Source of the DNA: Zingiber officinale
Taxonomy: Eukaryota; Streptophyta; Magnoliopsida; Zingiberales; Zingiberaceae
Assembly (NCBI RefSeq): GCF_018446385.1
Contig: NC_055996.1
Span: 17,037,317 to 17,101,316, forward strand
DNA: 64,000 bases
Reading direction: 5' to 3'
Position numbers and translations under genes: made by a program. Shown here in pieces: positions 50,870-61,714 of the stretch. Positions within the stretch are counted from its first letter, which is position 1. Each line of letters starts with the position of its first letter. The notes below the pieces were generated by a model. The model was not told the DNA's origin and did not search any database. It saw nothing but the letters and a program-made list of their open reading frames with translations.

Positions 50870-52460
50870 TCGATCCAGTCACAAAGACTAGAGCAAAATA
50901 CTTAATTTTTTTTAACAAAAACTTAGCTAAACTTAAGCTTTGAAAATAATTGATTTTGAAAAAGAGTTAGAGAAAAACTTAGCTCTAACAGGATTTTGAT
51001 AAACACTTAGGTTTGAAAAAGATTTTAATAAAACATTTAACTTTAAAAAGAATTCCTTGTAAAAAAAATACTTAGCTAAGAAGATGAATTCTTTTAAAAA
51101 GAAAATTTATCAAATACTTAGCTTTATCAAAACTTAGTTAAGTACTTTGCTTTTTAAAAAAAATGATAAAAAGCTTAGTTAAGTACTTAGCTTAAAAAAA
51201 GATTATGGTAAAAGCTTAGTTTTAAAAAATTTGATCAAAACTTAGTTAAATACTTAGGTTTAAAAAGATGTTGATAAAAGCTCAATTAAGTACTTAGATT
51301 AAAAAGGATTTTTATAAATAGTTTAATTAAGTACTTAGCTAAAAAAATTGATAAAAAACTTAGTTAAGTACTTAACTTAAAAATAATTTTGATAAGAAGC
51401 TTAGTTAAGTACCCCTTTTTTGAAAATCTTATTTTTCTAGACACAAAAATATTTAAACTTACTTTTCTAAATAAAATATTTAAGGATTATTTAAAAAAAA
51501 TAGTTAAACAAGAAAACTGAATTTCCTTTTAAAAAAAACTTTAACTTTTCAAAGAGTAAAAAGAAAAGTTTAATTTTAAAATTTTGAAAAAGAATATTTT
51601 AACTTTTCAAAAAAAAAAAAAAACTTAATTTGACTTCCTTCACTCCCCCTTGATTAATGTCTTAAAAATATTTTGAGAATCCTAGAGTCCAAGCATGTAT
51701 AAGATAAAAGAAATTATCTATTTTTCTAATTTTCCAAGGTAGTTTCCTATTTTTATGATTTTCCATCTCACCCTTTCAAAGTTATTAAATATATAAAACT
51801 TATGAGTTTGTGTGAGACTAAGTTAATTTTATTTTAATTTTATCAATATTCAAAAATATTGAAATTGAGATTTTTGAATTTTCAATGAGTTTGAATTTCA
51901 AATTTTGAAATAAATTTAAATTTTGAATTTGAATTTTTGGAATATAAGTTTGAATTTATAATTAAAATTTGAGGATTAATTGAACATTTGAAAATAATTA
52001 AGATTAAAATCATTTGAGTTTTGTAATTAATTAAGCTTTTGAAATTAATGTTTGAAAATTAACTATCATGTAAAAATTAAGATCTGAAAGTTAATTAATA
52101 TTTGAAAATTAGTAAGATTTGAAGTTAATTAAAATTTTAAAATTAATTATACTTATGAAATTAATTAGATTTTGAATTTAATTAATATTTTTGAAATTAA
52201 TTAATATCTTTGAAATTAATTAGATTTTAAAATTTATTATATTTTAAATTTAATTGAATTTTAATTGAGTTAACTTGCTTGAATTGAGTTTAATTAATTT
52301 AGGTTTGGTTAACTACTTTAAACCTAGGTCCATCTCACCCTTTTCTAGATTTTCAATCAGGGAACTTTAATAGTTTTGTGAGATGGTTAATTTAATCTTC
52401 AATTTTAGATTACAATCTAAGGATTGATTTACAATTGAGTTAGACTAAGATTTTACAATT
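50870..52460. repeat. AT-rich degenerate repeats
   Basis: About 50930-51440 repeats ACTTAGTTAAGTACTTAGCT-like phrases with A-rich spacers at roughly 40-60 bp. About 51820-52260 repeats GAAATTAATT and TTTGAA phrases. Between them, at about 51640, the minus strand reads CAAGGGGGAGTGAAGG, like the internal polypurine stretches of Copia elements. It probably is the 3' non-coding part of the gag-bearing element to its right. Confidence 0.5.
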
Positions 52461-52699
52461 AGTCAATTAAATATTTATTTCAATGATTGATTTTCAGATT
52501 GTGACGAGATACTAGGCCTTCTTGGGTATGAGATCATCCACCACTTCTAGACAAAGCCTTTCAAAGAAATTGGATATTTATTTTCCTTTCTGAAACTCCT
52601 CGGTCTAACTAATCAAGTGTGAATCAAGCCAAGATTCTTATCTATCCTAGTCTAAGCATGTATAGTGAAAGCAGTAAAGCAAGCATCAAACAAATCTAT

Positions 52700-55310
52700 C
52701 TATCGATAAAAATGGTCTTTCTATCGGCTCCCCCTGGATCATAGCCTCAATAGGGTCTATCAAGATAGTGGATTTGATCCTTGGGGACCCAATATTAACC
52801 AAGTCCAACTTAATTAATCAAGTTCAAACATGCTTGGACTAATTTTCTATTTACAAGTGATAAGTAAGATCTGTATTTTTGTTTAGCCTTAAATCCAAGT
52901 TCGAACCGATTGTAAACGACTCTTTGTTTTCAAAGAATCAGATCAAGATTCTTCGAACCCAAGGTGAACCGTTCCAACGTATCCTTAAGTCCTTTAACTT
53001 GAGTTTTCAAATTGAAATTTTCTTCCTTAAGTTGTTGAACTTGGGTTGAACTTTCATTTTGAACTGGCTCAGTCAAAGGACTTAGGTTAATTTCCTCCTT
53101 AAGGATTGTTACTATTGGACCGCTGGGCCGGCTAGAAGGAGGGTTGAATAGCCTGAAAATAAAAAAAAATCTTTCTCGATCTTTCAACAAAACACTTGCA
53201 TAAATTATAACTTAAACAGTAAAACAGAAAGGACGAGGCACACCGAGATTTACTTGGTTACAACCGGGGAGGTTATTAATCCAAGGAAAATGATCGCACT
53301 AAAAACTCCTTCAGGCGGAGAAGCCTCGTACAACGATGAAGCGCAGAAAACAGAAGCTCAACTCTAAATCAAAGCCTACAAGTGTTGGAAATGAATTGCT
53401 TGTGATCGATGAAAAGCTTCTTGACTAAGGCTGTATTTATAGCCTTGGTCGGGGCGCCCTGGGAGGATAAAACTTTATCCCTCAACGTTCAGACCGTGAT
53501 TGATGCGATTTGATCAAAAAGTCAACTCCGGGCGCCCAGAAGGGTTCCAGGTGCCCCGGTTGGAAAAGTCAACCCTGTTTACTTTTTTCAGCTCGGGTCT
53601 TCTGCTCTGGCTCCGTTCGCCTCATACCGAGTTTTCCGCTCGCTTGGGTGATCTTTGCCATCCGAAATAGGGCTCACCCGAACCCAACTTCCGGTCTTCT
53701 CGAGCAGGCTTCCGCTCCAGCTTCTCATCCCTCGGAATCGCCGCGTGCTTCCTTCTCGTCTGCCAACGTAGTCATCCGCAGTCTTCGTCCCTTGGCCGCA
53801 CCCCGTGCCGACCTTCTCGCTAGCTGCGTCTGTTGCTCTTCGAGCAGTCTTCCTCTCCGGCTTCTCGTCCCTCGGAACCACCGAACACTTCGTTCTCGTC
53901 CGCCGGTGTACTCTTCCGTAGCGCCTCGCCCCTCGGACGCACCGCGTGCCGTCCTTCTCGCTAGTTGCGTCTTACGCTCGACTACCTGTGCTCCTAAGCT
54001 CCTGCACACTTAGACACAAGGTTAAAAACACACAGGACCTAACTTAACTTGTTGATTACACCAAAACAACCTTGGGGTTCCAACAGTTACCTCCTTTTGG
54101 AGTGACTTAACTCGGAGGTTGGATTTTGCCAACTTTCTTAAAAAATATGAAACTAAATTTTGTAATTCATCAATTTTAATACCAGAAATTAGGGAACTTA
54201 CAATATTGTTTGGCCCTCCGGAAATGAATACGGATCCGTGACTTCTTTCAGACTCAGTTTTTGATTCGGCTTCGATTTCATTCGGACTCTGTTTCGACAA
54301 CATATGCTTGTACTAGTAGAGTAAGGAAGCTTGCTTGCTCGTGTTCTTCGTCGGAATCTTTAGAGAATCAGAGGACACGGACCACGTTGCTTTCAAGGCC
54401 TTCCTTCTTCTTTGCTTCTGGTTCGGACACTCCAGCTTATAGTGTCCCTTCTGGTTGCAGTCGTAGTAGGTAACTCCAGACTTGACCTTCTTATTCAATT
54501 GAGTCACCTTCTTCTTTTTGCACATTTTTCATACCAGTTTTACGAGCTCAGCTGTAATTTCATCGTCGTCATCTTTTGAGTCTGATTCATCTTCGGACTC
54601 GGGTTCGATTCTGCACTTTGCTTTTGATTCCTGCATTCTGCTTGTTCCTGCAAACAAAGCAATACCTTTCTCGATCTGAGTAGTATTAGTTTGTTCATGA
54701 AGTTCAAATTCAGAAAAAAGCTCATCTAGTCTAATTAAAGAAAGGTCCTTGGATACTTTATAAGCATCCACCATTGATACCCACAAGGTATTCCTCGGAA
54801 ATGCATTGAGTACATACCTGATGATATCGCGATTTTCCACCTTCTGACCGATTGCATGAAGGTCGTTCAACAGGTCCTGAATCCGCGCGTGAAGTTAGCT
54901 TACCGACTCACCTTTCTGCATTTTTATATTGTATAGTTTATTTAAAATTAAATAACGTTTGGTTACCTTCGTGTCTGAAGTTCCCTCGTGCAGCTCGATC
55001 AACTTCTCTCATAGTTCTTTTGTGCTTGAAAATGGGTCGACTCGGTTCAGCTCTTCTTTAGTTAGGCCGCATTAAAGAGTGCATGTTGTTTTGGCGTCGG
55101 CCTCAATTTTCTTCATTAAGGTTGTGTCCTAGTTCTGGCATGATATTGACTTTCCAGCGTCGTCGAGTGGGAGTTCGAGACCAGTTTGGATGATTATCCA
55201 CATCTTGACTTGCTTCTTGAGGTGATACTCCATTCAGCTCTTCCAGTAGCCGAAGTCTTCACCAGAGAAGAGAGGAGGGCATGTAGTGCTATACCCTTTT
55301 GGTGAGCCAT
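52700..55310 (-). pseudogene. Copia gag with CCHC knuckle and coiled coil, split by a solo LTR
   Basis: The minus strand starts with an ATG near 55310 and reads a Copia gag (UBN2 type) with several shifts: SGEDFGYWK, YHLKKQVKMW, VDPFSSTKELWEKLIELHEG, and NAFPRNTLWVSMVDAY. An acidic stretch (ESEDESDSKDDDDE) follows, then the knuckle CNQKGHYKLEC, then a Gln/Glu-rich coiled coil on both sides of the solo LTR at 53113-54085. The frame at the LTR junction is continuous when the LTR and one TSD copy are ignored. No protease, integrase or RT follows in this element. Confidence 0.72.
53113..54085 (-). mobile_element. Solo LTR inside gag
   Basis: 973 bp. On the minus strand it begins TGTTGGAACCCC and ends CCAATA, one base off the canonical CA end. 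GTTAC at 53108-53112 and 54086-54090 is a perfect TSD. It is GC-rich in the middle, which creates long open frames on both strands that are not genes. Confidence 0.82.
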
Positions 55311-56982
55311 TAAAGAAGAATCTCGCACAAAAAAAAAATAATAATAATAACAAATGTTCCAAGACTTGGTATTGGATTAGTAGTGCGAGAGAAAGATAAA
55401 AATAAAAATGTACTAATTTCGAAAAAAAAAATATTATTTCAAATTTTGTTAAATGTGATATTTTGTCAATACTAATAAATGGTGAAGAGATGAAAATAAA
55501 TTTTTCAAAAACAATTTTGGAGAAAAAATGAAAGGCATAAGAATCTTTTCTAAGAAAAAAGGAGATGTAATTTTGTTTTTGAAAAAGGAACCCCTTGCTC
55601 GATTGGTGATTTCACCAAATCAAAGCAACCTCGATCTGATACCAATTGTAAGATTGTAAAGCGCTAGGGGGGGGGGGGGATAGCACTCATGGCTAATTCG
55701 TTCATTTTAAAAGAATCGAGTAAATGTAGCGGAATAAGAACAATTAAAGAAAACAATGACACAAGTTGATTTTACTTGGTTCAGAGCCTATGACGATGAG
55801 TGTTTAATTTGGGCAATTCATTATCAGTCCGAAATATTACAAACAGAGTATAAGAATTAAAGTGTTACCAAATATTATACTGATAACAATGATGTTTGAA
55901 ATTGAGAGCTTCTGGTCGTCGGAGTAGTGTTATGACTTTGTCAGATCGTTTTGTTAGCAGCACACGGAAGAAAGATTGCTAGCTTTGATTGCTACTTTTT
56001 GTTTGCTCGAACCAGGCTTAAGTAAGCCATTGTGGGTGCCTCTAACCTCCATAGGAGGCGCCTTCAGCGGGGATACTTATCCCGATTTCGCAGCATCGAT
56101 AAGCTCCACGACGTCCGCTGCTTATCCACTTGAAGATGCCTCCAAGCTCCATGAAGGGCGCCCTCCATCTAGCGTTTAAGGCGTCTTCCATCTCCTTGGA
56201 AGGCACATTCGCGCCTTGTTGCCTGAGGCATTCAACCAAGGCACCCGAGGTGCCTCCAAGCTCTATGGAGGATGCCTCAGGAATTGTTCATCCAAGGCTT
56301 TTAAGTCCTTTCTCTCCCTGCAAGATGCGTTAATTCAAAATATAAAACATATCTTGCAAAATAGAGTTAGCACAATAAAATATGAAATAATAAGTTATTT
56401 TGTTCGGTTTCGACTTCGAATTTTACCTCCGGAAACCCTAGGTCGAATCGACACCTACTGTTCCCTCACCAGGGAACGTGTCCTCACCTACTCCTCTCAG
56501 GAGAGTTTACTTGTTGGCAGATTGGTCTTCCAGACTGACTGAACTTTTGCTCAATGTCCGAGGCTTCAGGTCTTCATGTTGGACGTCTGCTCCACGACCC
56601 GTCCAGACTTCCACTCGGTTCGTGACCACCAAGATTTCAACCTAGAGTCTCTGACTCTAGGATTTTGCCCGAAGCGCTCGACTCGCCAAGACTTTCCGCC
56701 TAGCGTTACCACCCATAGGACCTAGGGTTACCACCCCCTAAGGTTTTCCACTTGCCTAACCGCAGTTAGGACTTTTCATCACCTAGGGTTACAACCTCCT
56801 AGGACCTAGAGTTACCACCCCCTAGGGTTTTCTACTTGCCTAGAATCTACTAGGACTTCTGCCTAAGAACACTTAGGACTTTTCCTACAAGTTCAATCAA
56901 CCTTGTTAGATCACAAGACAACTTAACTTTGGACCATTTGACATAATCAAAACATAACTTCGATCGTCTGGTGCTTCCCGCA
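55311..56982 (-). mobile_element. 5' LTR and leader of the gag-bearing Copia derivative
   Basis: The minus strand reads ATTGGTATCAGATCGAGG (PBS) ending at 55646. The LTR to its right therefore spans from 55647 (TGTAAG on plus) to about 56982 (CCCGCA on plus). The right limit is approximate. 55666-55679 is a run of about 13 G. The left part, 55311-55646, is AT-rich leader. Short ORFs in the LTR are chance. Confidence 0.6.
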
Positions 56983-58810
56983 CCAATAGTGGAGATCCCT
57001 AGCTAGACCCTCCGACGCTTAAGTCAGTTTCTCTCTCAAGGGTGGAAGAAGAAGAAGAAGAAGAAGAATAACTAAAGTATTTTGAAACAGAGTTTAGATG
57101 TTAGAACTTGCGTACCTTGCCAATGGAGAGGAGCCCCCTTTTTATACTACCTCATGTGGCCTCTGTAGTCGTTAAGTAGTCTCCGGTTCATTAAGGTTTG
57201 TTAGGAGATGAAGTCATCTCCCGAGCTTCGTGCAATAATCCTTTTAAGAAATCTTTTCTGTACCCCAGATGTACTTCTTTTTGTCGTTTGTGACTCATAT
57301 TTATGATGAGATATGCATATGAACAGTCATTATAACTGTAAAAGCTTCTAGAAGGTATTTTCCGCCAAGTTTGTCGGATTGTCATACTCATATACTTCTG
57401 TTAAGCATGTTTCGACCAATCGTTCAAGCCGGTCGTACATATATTGAAAATATCTCCTGTTAAGTATGTTTCAGCCGAGAATGTTTATGAACTTTAGGAG
57501 GCTAAGTGCTCTTATGCTCGGTCAAACTTTATCCAATCGAACGCATACTGCCTATAAGCTGCCAACCGATAATATACCATAAGCTACTATAAAGTTAAGT
57601 ACCTTTACACTTGGTCGGGCTTTGCCTGACCAAGCGCGTTTAGGCACACATTGGTGTCCGCTTGACCTTCCTTCGGCCGATAATATACTAAGAGTTTCCA
57701 TAAGGCTAAATACCTCTATGCTCGGTCGGGCTTTGCCTGACCGAGCGCGTGTAGGCACTCATTAGTGCCCACTCGGCCTTCACTCGGTCGGTAATATACT
57801 AAGAGTTTCCATAAGACTAAATGTCTCTACGTTCGTTCGAACTTTACCTGACCGAGTGCATGCAGGCACTCATTGGTGTCCACTCGGCCTTTACTCGACC
57901 GGTAATATACTAAGAGTTTTCATAAGGCTAAATGTCTCTACGCTCAGTTAGACTTTGCTGGACCAAGCGCGTGCAGGCACACATTGGTACCCGCTCGGCC
58001 TTCACTCTGCCGGTAATATACTAAGAGCTTCTATAAGGCTAAATGCCTCTATGCTCGGTCGGAATTTACCTAATTGAGCGCGTGCAGACACTCATTAGTG
58101 CCCACTCGTCCTTTACTCGGCTGGTAATATACTAAGAGCTTCTATAAGGCTAAATGCCTCTACGCTCGGTCAGACTTTGTCTGACCAAGCGCGTGCAGCA
58201 CTCATTGGTAACCACTCGACCTTCACTCAACCGATAATATATACTAAGAGTTTTCATAAGGCTAAATGGCTCTATGCTTGGTCGGGCTTTACCGGACCAA
58301 GTGCGTGCAGGCACACATTGGTACCCGCTCGTCCTTCACTCGGCTGGTAATATACTAAGAGCTTCTGTAAGGCTAAATGCCTCTACACTCGATCGGGCTT
58401 TGCCTGACCGAGCGCGTGTAGGCACTCATTGGTGCCCACTCGGCCTTCACTCGGCCGGTAATATACTAAGAGTTTCAATAAGGCTAAATACCTCTACGCT
58501 CGGTCGGGCTTTACCTAACCAAGCGCGTATACGCGCATTGGCTCTCGCTCGACCTTCGGTCGGTCAGTAATATGCTAGGAGCTTCTATAAGGCTAAATGC
58601 CTTTACGCTCGGTCAGGCTTTGTCGGACCAAGTGCGTGCAAGCACACATTGGTACCTGCTCGGCCTTCACTCGATTGGTAATATACTAAGAGCTTTTATA
58701 AAACTAAATGCCTCTATGCTCGATCGGGCTTTGCCTGACCAAGCGTGTATACGTGCACTGGTTTTCAGTCGGCCTTCGATTAGTCAGTCGGTAATATGCT
58801 GAGAGCTATT
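56983..58810 (-). mobile_element. LTR fragment, probably Gypsy, with tandem array in U3
   Basis: On the minus strand a promoter layout is visible: the tandem array (about 57560-58810), a TATA box TATAAAAAGGGGG at about 57137-57150, then a (CTT)n stretch (57047-57068) and the phrase CTGACTTAAGCGTCGGAGGGT, which I associate with Gypsy LTRs of monocots. Both outer ends are cut by neighbouring elements. No internal coding region of this element is in the window. Confidence 0.55.
57560..58810. repeat. Tandem array, about 11 units of ~111 bp
   Basis: TAATATACTAAGAG-type phrases recur near 57572, 57682, 57790, 57902, 58013, 58124, 58237, 58348, 58460, 58568, 58677 and 58788. Each unit contains a near-perfect palindrome around CTCGGTCGGGCTTTGCCTGACCGAG (a variant in each) and a GCACTCATTGGTGCC hairpin. 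Units differ by roughly 10-15 per cent by eye. The ORFs reading LDRALPDRAR and similar are translations of the repeat. Confidence 0.9.
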
Positions 58811-59284
58811 TAGAAGTACTTAAGAGTGATGGAACATAAACTTCATATAAAATGTATGTAGCAACACTAGCTTAGAAAATGAATGCAAACACATCAAATG
58901 GATTGATGGCAATATAAATATCAAGCAAACTACACAAATATTTTTAAGGTACTTAAGTGTGTTTATTTTTATAGAAAAGTAGTAAAAATTAGAAAGCAAG
59001 AAACCTATATTACTGTGTTTTATTCATTTTTTAATAAGAGTTTATTAATCTCTTGCACATATCTTATTCTAGTGTTCAAATTTACAAATATAATCAATAT
59101 CTCTCTCAAAACTTCCTGAATGTAAAATATACAATGTAAGCGAAAAAAATATACATATAATAATCCATCACAACATCAATTCTCCAACTCATTTCACCAG
59201 TACTGTATAAAATATACATATAATAATCCTACAATCACATAAAATGATTTTGGTTTAATAGGGTAGTCCAGTGGAGAAACAAAG
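58811..59284. other. AT-rich DNA left of the P5CS fragment
   Basis: Probably part of CACTA-2 or an intron of the captured gene. No CACTA end could be found here, so the left limit of CACTA-2 is unresolved. Confidence 0.35.
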
Positions 59285-60030
59285 TACCTTCATGTTTAAG
59301 TTCCAGAACAAGCTCCTGGAAATCATCGTTGCTTAACAAATCCTCATGAATGAGAAGTGTTTCCTAAAGAAAAGAAGCATGTAATTAGTGATAATGTACT
59401 TGTAGCATTGACAAAAAAATAAAGTAAACTTGAATTACCATTGCATTACAGGTAGTTGGATAATCCAACTTTGAGTCCACTATGATATGCCTTGCCATTT
59501 CCATCTTCACAAATTTATCAACATAAACATGGAAAATTCCATATATACATAGTATAATAAATCATATGACATGAATCTCCATTGCTTTGTAACTACGAGG
59601 TAAAAGGAGTGACAAAACACATATCTGAGCTTTTTATCTGAGAAATAGGTCTATTATTTTCTCTTGGAATCACAATATCTATTACATCATCAAGTTGATG
59701 CATAGAATACCAATTTAGATGTTAACAACTTATAAAGTATATTCATCATCAAATTTTTATCCTCACCTTAACAAAATCTAGAATATATTATTTTGAAGTC
59801 TTGAATGTAATATGTTTTTCACCAATCGTATTAGGAATGACTGCAGTGATTACCTAAAATAACATAAATCTTTATTTTTAAAGGCAACATAGAGAGACAG
59901 ACAACAATATTTATATGAATATATGAAATTAATTAAAACCTTATGAAGAATTACATTTGAACACCTAGCTTGTTTTCCTCCTTTCAGAAGCAGATCATTC
60001 CCACTTTGAATTGCCAGTGACACTATCTAT
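59285..60030 (-). pseudogene. P5CS gene fragment (five exons of the glutamyl-phosphate reductase domain)
   Basis: Minus strand exons in order: about 59941-60030 ([19 protein letters not shown]), 59765-59853 ([15 protein letters not shown]), 59620-59705 (LDDVIDIVIPRENNRPISQI), 59440-59525 ([20 protein letters not shown]) and 59287-59365 (ETLLIHEDLLSNDDFQELVL). These match, in the right order and with likely splice sites, delta-1-pyrroline-5-carboxylate synthase, the rate-limiting enzyme of proline synthesis from glutamate. The kinase domain and the rest of the reductase are missing, and at least one exon has a stop (after FKTSK). It is a captured or stranded fragment, linked to CACTA-2. Confidence 0.8.
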
Positions 60031-61714
60031 CAAGTCAAAACATAATCAATATAGTGTGATAAAAGCAACAAGATAGATTTAAATCAAAGCAACAAACCTA
60101 GAGCATGTAATGTAACCTAAGCTAATCTATCCTAATTGCATTCAAAGGAAGGGCACAAACATAATGGATTTAACACTAACAAGCAATGCAAACAACTAAC
60201 TAAAGGAATTACCAAACAAAAGTCTAATTACTCAAGGAAAACATTCCATCAAACACCTTGCAAGCATCATCCAATCAAAACTCACTACATGAAATCCTAA
60301 TCATGGGAACCAAATCAATTACAAGCATCCAAACATGAATTCATTCTAGCGATCAACACATCAAAGTATTCGGATCAAATCAACTTCAAGTAGTGTTTGG
60401 GGAAATTTATCGAACACTTGGTTAGCGTCAAACGATTGAAACTTAATACATGACATCTTAGGCATGAAACATTGGATCTACTACAATGAATCAAATATGG
60501 AGATCAACTAACAACCAAATGAAACAAAGCAACACAACGAACAACCAAATCAAAACTTGCCGAAGAAGGGATGTTACGATCCGGATGGATGTGTGAGATG
60601 AATCTGCTGTCCAAAACATGTAAGGGCATGTACTAGAGCTAGGAAGGGTGGCCAAAGACGAGATGACGGTGGTGACTCCTCTCCAAATCGGGAGAGGGCT
60701 ATGGAACGGAGTAGATGGCTCCCGAATCTGGGAGGGAACTTCAGTGGTGGTTGTGTGAAGAAGACTCAAATCTGAGTCTTCCAAAGGAAACTGCTGGTGA
60801 CAAACGTGAAGATGAAATGAGATCTGGTAGGGGTGATTGGGTTTCTCCTCTCATCTCGGATCTGATCGGAGAAGAGGGTCACCTGAGATGGATTCAGTGG
60901 AGAGAATCTCTTCCAATTGGTTGAGGGTGCTGTTGGGATGAGCAGACCGGTCGACGGTTGTGATGGTAGAGATGGTAGTCGTCGGCCGATAGAGGAAGAA
61001 GGGGCAGAAGTGTGGCAGAGTTGGGCGATGAAGAGAAAAGAAAAACGTGATCGACCATGCTACTGTACTTCTCCCATCTTTTGAATCATCTCAGATTTGA
61101 ACGGACGACTAGAGGCTTTCAGATCTTAATCAAAATTCACCAGTTAATTAATGCAAGCAACAATTTAATTGAGTAAAAAAGATGTCTATTACTAGTAATA
61201 GTTTAATAAAACTGTTGTCGTCCCCAGGGCGTAGTGCAGACGGTGAGCACATGGTATCTCTGATGTAATGGTCAGGGGTCGATTCTCAAGAACTGACGAC
61301 CTGGGATGACACCTATGGCTTGTGTACCTGCATAAACCTTCCTCCATATCCGTGGAGCCGGTACTAGGAGGGCCGCTAAGGTAGCGGATCTACCTTAATA
61401 AAACCGTTGTCTATTACTATGTAAGTTGTCTATTACTATGTAAGTTGTCTATTACTATGTAAGCAATGTTAATAGACAACGGTTACTTAAAATTGTTATC
61501 GTAGGTCTAAAAAATAAGTTTATAGACAATAATTTTAAAAAATCATTGTCTTTGACATACATAAGACAACGATTTTTTTAAAATCATTGTCTTTTAAAAA
61601 AATGGTCAACAACAACAGTTTTTAATAAAACCATTGTTAAATGGCAAAAAGACAACAGTTTTTTAAAAAACCATCGTCTATTGAGTGTGGTGGAATCCCA
61701 AATTTCTTATAGTG
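60031..61714 (-). mobile_element. CACTA-2: right end with subterminal repeats
   Basis: On the minus strand the end reads CACTATAAGAAATTTGGG from 61714, nearly the same as the left end of CACTA-1. About 61400-61690 has palindromic subterminal units (GACAACGATTTT...AAAATCATTGTC types). Inside are a SINE, then non-coding sequence with some GC-rich 5'-UTR-like DNA (60490-61100), then the P5CS exons. The other end was not found. It interrupts the integrase of the outer Copia. Confidence 0.68.
61220..61394 (+). mobile_element. tRNA-derived SINE
   Basis: 175 bp. A box-A-like GGCGTAGTGCAGACGGTGAG and a box-B-like GGGGTCGATTCTC lie about 35 bp apart near its start, as in Pol III promoters of tRNA-derived SINEs. 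It is flanked by 17-bp direct repeats (61203-61219 and 61395-61411, TTAATAAAACTGTTGTC with one mismatch), a typical SINE TSD. It lies within the CACTA-2 subterminal repeats, so it came later. Confidence 0.82.

Noticed and set aside
53510..54013. Plus-strand ORF of 167 aa, Ser/Pro/Leu-rich
   Set aside because: It lies wholly inside a solo LTR with a perfect TSD and comes from GC-rich CTTCTCG-type repeats.
58274..58802. Two ORFs with repeated LDRALPDRAR-like phrases (a repeat protein?)
   Set aside because: They are translations of the 111-bp tandem array in a non-coding LTR. The frame is open only because the unit length is near a multiple of three.
60286..60297. CACTACATGAAA as the missing end of CACTA-2
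   Set aside because: It lies between the P5CS exons and the known end, lacks subterminal repeats and differs from AAGAAA in the critical bases.
60491..60784. Minus-strand ORF of 97 aa with a hydrophobic end
   Set aside because: It lies in CACTA-2 beside the P5CS exons without matching P5CS or any family I know. Probably UTR-like cargo or chance.
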